The translations under genes were made by a program, and so were the position numbers. Shown here piece after piece: positions 60,426 to 64,000 of a stretch of DNA of 64,000 bases. Under the pieces are notes generated by a model that worked only from the letters and a program-made list of their open reading frames with translations, was not told the DNA's origin and did no database searches. This DNA is from Dipodascopsis uninucleata var. uninucleata (Eukaryota > Ascomycota > Lipomycetes > Lipomycetales > Lipomycetaceae), in the NCBI GenBank assembly GCA_030568195.1, contig JAJLTO010000002.1:558001-622000 (forward strand), read 5' to 3'. Every line of letters starts with the position of its first letter. Position 1 is the first letter of the stretch.

Positions 60426-62243
60426 CTAGAATTTTTCTGGCCATACAAATTTAACTAGTGTCTTTTTGTTTACTTTACCCATTTGATTGCGAGGAATAGT
60501 ATCCACAATTTTCAACTCCTTTGGAATCTTGTAGCCAGTGAGTCTTTGCTTCAACGAGGCCTTCAGAATATCAAACTGCATTGGTTCAACACCTTCGCGC
60601 ATGACCATAACAGTAGCCACGGACTGACCCCATTCCTCGCTCGGAAGGCCCACGACTGCACACTCTTGAATGCCTGGAAGGGACAAAATTTCTCGCTCAA
60701 TTTCAAGGGCAGAAATCTTCTCACCGCCGGACTTAATGATATCCATTGATTCACGACCTTTGATCCAGAATCTTCCCTCGGAGTCAACACCAGCAATATC
60801 ACCAGTTTTGAACCATCTCTCACTAGTATTCTCATCAGTGACAAAAGATGCTGCAGTTGCCTCCTGCTTTCTCCAGTACTCCTTGAAGATGGTTGGGCCA
60901 CTCAGCTCAATCTCACCTAGAAGCTGGTCGTCACCTGTAGGCTTCTCGGCAACCCAGGTCTCAGACTCCCAGCCAATAGAGTGATAAAGAACATTTCCAG
61001 TGTCTTTGTCAACAATACGGGCGTGAACGCCTGGCAATGGCTTACCCACACTTCCACTCTGCCGCTTTTCCTCTTCAAGAGGCTGTGACAGAGCCATGCC
61101 GACCTCAGTCATGCCATAACGTTCAAGTAGCTGGGGGTGGCCACCCGATAACTGGTGCCAACCCTCACGTAGTGGATCAGGAAGAGCCGCCGATCCACAC
61201 ATGGCCAGGTGGAGATTCTTACCAATTGAGCTGGTAATTGCAGCCTGTCTATTTGCCGGTAGAGACCTGTATAGAGTTGAGAGGCGAGAGTACACAGTAG
61301 GAACTGCAGTGTATACAGTGATAATTGGAGCAGAGGCATCCTCATGAGCAAGCAAACTAAGAACAGACGGAGCATTGAATGGGAATTGAAAGACAATGGT
61401 AGCTCCAACAAAGAGAGGCACCAGCATGGCATTCAAAATACCATGGATATGATGGAGAGGAAGTGTATGCAAGAGCGTGTCCTCGTCGCTAATTTTCCAC
61501 GCTTTGATAAGCGATTGAGCCTGAGATTTGAGAGTTGAGTTAGGAATAACCACACCCTTTGGATTTCCAGAAGTACCAGACGTGTAGAGGATAATTCCGG
61601 ATTTCATCTCCGCCATCTCTGTCTCCGTACTCGCAAATTTGATATCCAAGTCGACTGGTGGAAGCTCGGTCTCATCAATAATAATGAACTTACGTTGGCC
61701 AACAAGAGGTGCGAGCTTTTCTTGGAATCTCTTGGTCGTAATAATGGCTAAGCAATCCGCATCATTGAGCTGGTACGTTATCTCAGGAAGAGTATGAGAC
61801 GTACAAAGTGGAACGGCAATAGTCTGGGGCAATGATATAGTTGCAAGCAAAACGGTCAAGAATTCGTATGAGTTCTCACCCATAATAGCAACACGACGGC
61901 CGCTTCCATCAGAAGAGACGGGAAGAGTCGCGAGAACTGATCGCCATCGTGAGATATCCTTCAGCAGACTAGAGTAGGTAAATTCCTTTTTAGAAGCGTT
62001 GTGAATAATAGCCGTTTTTGAAGGCGGGTGAGATGCAATTGCATTCAAAAGTGGTAAATTAGGAAGTGTTGCCATGCCTCTAACTGTAACCAGTCTGTCG
62101 TGTATAATCTGGTATCTGAAATATGAACAGCGTATACGTGGAACGTGAGTACTAAAGAGGTTGGAGTAAGAGAGCAACCTTTTTTGACCAAGATAGTGAC
62201 CAACTTGGGTGAAGTCTTTTATTAACGAATAAACTATTCTCAT
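60426..62243 (-). CDS. ACSF3-like acyl-CoA (malonyl-CoA) synthetase
   Basis: A single exon of 605 residues from the ATG at 62243. The adenylate-forming core has P-loop YTSGTSGNPKG, ERYGMTEVGMALSQP, FKTGDIAG and the hinge GRESMDIIKSGGEKISALEIE, with the catalytic Lys in RNQMGKVNKKTL near the end. The GMTE motif and overall shape match ACSF3/malonyl-CoA synthetases rather than acetyl- or long-chain enzymes. A second ATG in frame, at MATLPNLPLL (residue 57), directly precedes the conserved core; the residues before it are basic and Tyr/Ser-rich, as in a mitochondrial presequence. No C-terminal PTS1 is present (ends WPEKF). Substrate assignment is by family only. Confidence 0.85.
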   Translation of the reverse strand: MRIVYSLIKDFTQVGHYLGQKRLLSYSNLFSTHVPRIRCSYFRYQIIHDRLVTVRGMATLPNLPLLNAIASHPPSKTAIIHNASKKEFTYSSLLKDISRWRSVLATLPVSSDGSGRRVAIMGENSYEFLTVLLATISLPQTIAVPLCTSHTLPEITYQLNDADCLAIITTKRFQEKLAPLVGQRKFIIIDETELPPVDLDIKFASTETEMAEMKSGIILYTSGTSGNPKGVVIPNSTLKSQAQSLIKAWKISDEDTLLHTLPLHHIHGILNAMLVPLFVGATIVFQFPFNAPSVLSLLAHEDASAPIITVYTAVPTVYSRLSTLYRSLPANRQAAITSSIGKNLHLAMCGSAALPDPLREGWHQLSGGHPQLLERYGMTEVGMALSQPLEEEKRQSGSVGKPLPGVHARIVDKDTGNVLYHSIGWESETWVAEKPTGDDQLLGEIELSGPTIFKEYWRKQEATAASFVTDENTSERWFKTGDIAGVDSEGRFWIKGRESMDIIKSGGEKISALEIEREILSLPGIQECAVVGLPSEEWGQSVATVMVMREGVEPMQFDILKASLKQRLTGYKIPKELKIVDTIPRNQMGKVNKKTLVKFVWPEKF

Positions 62244-63163
62244 TCCTAATTTGTGCCTTTGTATAAACTACTGCACCACAATTGAGATAAACGTAGAGCT
62301 CGTTATTCGGCGCTCAACAAAACGACAGAGTATCTATATTATATGAGTGGCTTTGCTTTTTGGTGGCTTCTACTAAAGCTCTAATTTTTGCCCTTTTGAA
62401 GATAGCGCAGAGTAGTCAGAATAAGATTTCACCGGATAGCTGAGTGTCCCCCGACACCTGTAAGTGAAAGTATCTGCTTCAATATTGTTTGCTATATCTG
62501 TCCGCGATGTGGAAATATTATTATATCTTGGTATATAGAGTGTTCTATCGTCATTTTATGCTTTAGGAAGTCTGGTGTCGTCTGTGATTTTGAGAATTGT
62601 GATGGCTACGTACTTTGTCAATAACAATAACCCTAAGTGATTCTGATGGGAAGTAGGAAGTCACGACCTATAATATAATAATAACTTGATTGCTTTCTTC
62701 TATACTGCTACAGTAGGACCCTGCTTATAAGACATCAGGGAGAAGAAATTCCCTAAATTTCGTGAAACGCCATTTTTGTCTTGCTATTATTACAATTCGG
62801 TCATTTCGGATTATCTTTCTCTGAGAGAATCGAAATCGACTCTTTGTCATATCTGTCAAGCATTGTGTTAAGGTATCGTGGTCTGAGTCGCGTTCAGGTC
62901 TAAAGGATTCTACGTTTGTCCCATATTTCAAGAACACACTACCATATTATATAGTTAAGGTACTAGTATGAGAAGTATTTAATGCCGACGTTTATCAGCA
63001 CTATTGCAATATACCGATATTTCATTTTTCATCGTCACAGGTTTGATCCTATACCAACGACACAAATATGCCTCTTGGCTATAGAGTTTATACTTTGCTA
63101 TATATTTACAAATGAGGGGAGTTCAATATTAAAGATGAAAAGAAGTGCCAGAACCGCTATATA
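62244..63163. other. intergenic acyl-CoA synthetase/dehydrogenase
   Basis: 920 bases of AT-rich DNA. It is the synthetase promoter and the 3' flank of the dehydrogenase. A TAACCCTAA at 62628-62636 was considered as a telomerase-RNA template and set aside. No supported ORF or repeat. Confidence 0.5.
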
Positions 63164-64000
63164 TCACATAGCGTCTAAATACTCTATGAGCTTTTCCAAG
63201 ACGACCTGCTGATTTTTCCCATTCATCGCATAAGGGCTTAAATTTATCTTCTTATTCTTACTATCAAGAAAGTATCCTTCCTTCGCAATCACACTCTCCC
63301 TCTTCTCATTTGCGGCCAAAAAGACAGGGATGTCAGCATAACTTGTAATCGTATTGCCAACCGTCCGCGATGCGATTGGGAAGATGACATAAGTAAAGAG
63401 CCACCTTACCGGGGATGGCACACCTTGGTTGACCATAACATTTGTCTGAACGGCGCCAGGGGAGATATGAAAGAATTTGATTTGTGAGAACTTGTTCTGC
63501 AATGCTTTCGTATAGGTGTCTGCGATCACGCTGTCTCGCGAGATTTGCTTTCCCATCAGCGTGTAGCGGCCGGCGTCCTTGTTACTTGCCAGTTCGATGT
63601 CGTCGACATTGAATTCGGTCTGGGCACCACCTGGTCCCAAAATAGAGATAGAGGTATTCTTCAGTACGCCAGAGGATGCCAGTATGTAGTTCAAAAGGAA
63701 CCGATTTAGAATTTGAACAGCGAAGTGCGACTCGATTCCCTCGGCAGTAGTGTTATATAAACCATTGGGCATACCTCCCTGCGTTTGAACGAGATACTCG
63801 ACGTTGCTTTTGGTCTTGGTGTCGATTTCTGTAGCGGCGGATCTGGTTCCTGAAACTGTGCTCAGATCAGCAGACACATAATCAAATTTCTGGTCGGCGG
63901 ATTTAGCAACTTTTCGCGCCTCGGATAGGACCTGTTTGAGTCGTTCTTTGCTACGCCCAATGATGACGATGTTAGCGCCTGCTTGGGCAAAGCGGATGGC
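63164..64000 (-). CDS. Short-chain dehydrogenase/reductase-like protein (partial, N-terminus off the right edge)
   Basis: An open frame of 278 codons enters from the right edge and stops at 63164. It starts inside the Rossmann fold: FAQAGANIVIIGRSKERL is the second beta strand and the Arg that favours NADP, then DYVSADLS gives the adenine-binding Asp, and EYLVQTQGGMPNGLYNTTAEG replaces the usual NNAG segment. The usual catalytic YxxxK is not seen; GRYTLMGKQ has Tyr and Lys five apart, not four. ISPGAVQTNVM is the conserved PG motif after the active site. The TGxxxGxG loop lies outside the window. This stretch is visibly more GC-rich than the rest of the window. It may be a divergent member with altered catalysis. 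Confidence 0.75.
   Translation of the reverse strand, partial: AIRFAQAGANIVIIGRSKERLKQVLSEARKVAKSADQKFDYVSADLSTVSGTRSAATEIDTKTKSNVEYLVQTQGGMPNGLYNTTAEGIESHFAVQILNRFLLNYILASSGVLKNTSISILGPGGAQTEFNVDDIELASNKDAGRYTLMGKQISRDSVIADTYTKALQNKFSQIKFFHISPGAVQTNVMVNQGVPSPVRWLFTYVIFPIASRTVGNTITSYADIPVFLAANEKRESVIAKEGYFLDSKNKKINLSPYAMNGKNQQVVLEKLIEYLDAM

Noticed and set aside
62628-62636. TAACCCTAA in an intergenic region, a possible telomerase RNA template for TTAGGG repeats
   Set aside because: About one such 9-mer is expected by chance in a window of this size on both strands, and no supporting structure or transcript signal was seen.

Overview
The window is eukaryotic nuclear DNA from a fungus, most likely an ascomycete outside the Saccharomycetaceae. 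It is AT-rich. Genes sit on both strands at moderate density, and most have short introns (about 55 to 220 bases) with GTAAGT/GTATGT/GTGAGT donors, CTAAC/CTAAT-like branch sites and YAG acceptors. I resolved about 41 introns in 14 genes, often crowded at the 5' end and sometimes around very small exons (14, 15, 17, 26 and 30 bases). The gene content is typically fungal: chitin deacetylase, laccase-type multicopper oxidase, homoserine O-acetyltransferase, an SPX-ankyrin-GDPD protein, Bfr1 and a Sos7-like kinetochore protein. A PB1-plus-ZZ Nbr1 receptor and the intron load argue against baker's-yeast relatives. I cannot name the lineage more closely. No tRNA, rRNA, CRISPR, virus-like element or recognisable transposon was seen.

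Layout, left to right: an Nbr1-like autophagy receptor cut by the left edge (-); a Ser/Pro-rich protein that may be Barentsz-like (-); Pch2/TRIP13 (-); Csc1/TMEM63 channel (+); SMC3 (+); Afg1 ATPase (-); NUDT14-type Nudix hydrolase (+); chitin deacetylase (+); Met2 (+); a RING-less Cwc24-like protein (-); a 3.25-kb gene-poor stretch; SPX-ANK-GDPD Gde1 (+); Eme1/Mms4 (-); a very short Cog5 (+); a TBC RabGAP (-); a membrane-anchored multicopper oxidase (-); a 2.9-kb gene-poor stretch; a secreted phosphoesterase/phospholipase C (+); Sos7-like kinetochore protein (-); a charged nuclear protein of unknown role (-); an intracellular-looking GH18 chitinase (+); Mtg2/Obg GTPase (+); Rpb5 (-); Bfr1 (+); Cdc45 (+); an ACSF3-like acyl-CoA synthetase (-); and a short-chain dehydrogenase cut by the right edge (-).

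These are mostly housekeeping genes with no operon logic. One regulatory theme stands out. The palindrome ACGCGT (the MBF/MCB box of the fungal G1/S programme) lies shortly upstream of four chromosome-cycle genes: twice before PCH2, twice before SMC3, once before the Sos7-like gene and once before CDC45. It is nearly absent elsewhere. A second, weaker theme is cell-surface and phosphate metabolism (chitin deacetylase, chitinase, laccase, phospholipase C, Gde1), with a CACGTG box abutting a hairpin upstream of the phospholipase.

Oddities worth following are a Cwc24 homologue without its RING domain, a Cog5 reduced to about 210 residues, an overlapping upstream ORF on MET2, tandem hairpins in several intergenic regions, and a possible structured RNA in the 3.25-kb gap.
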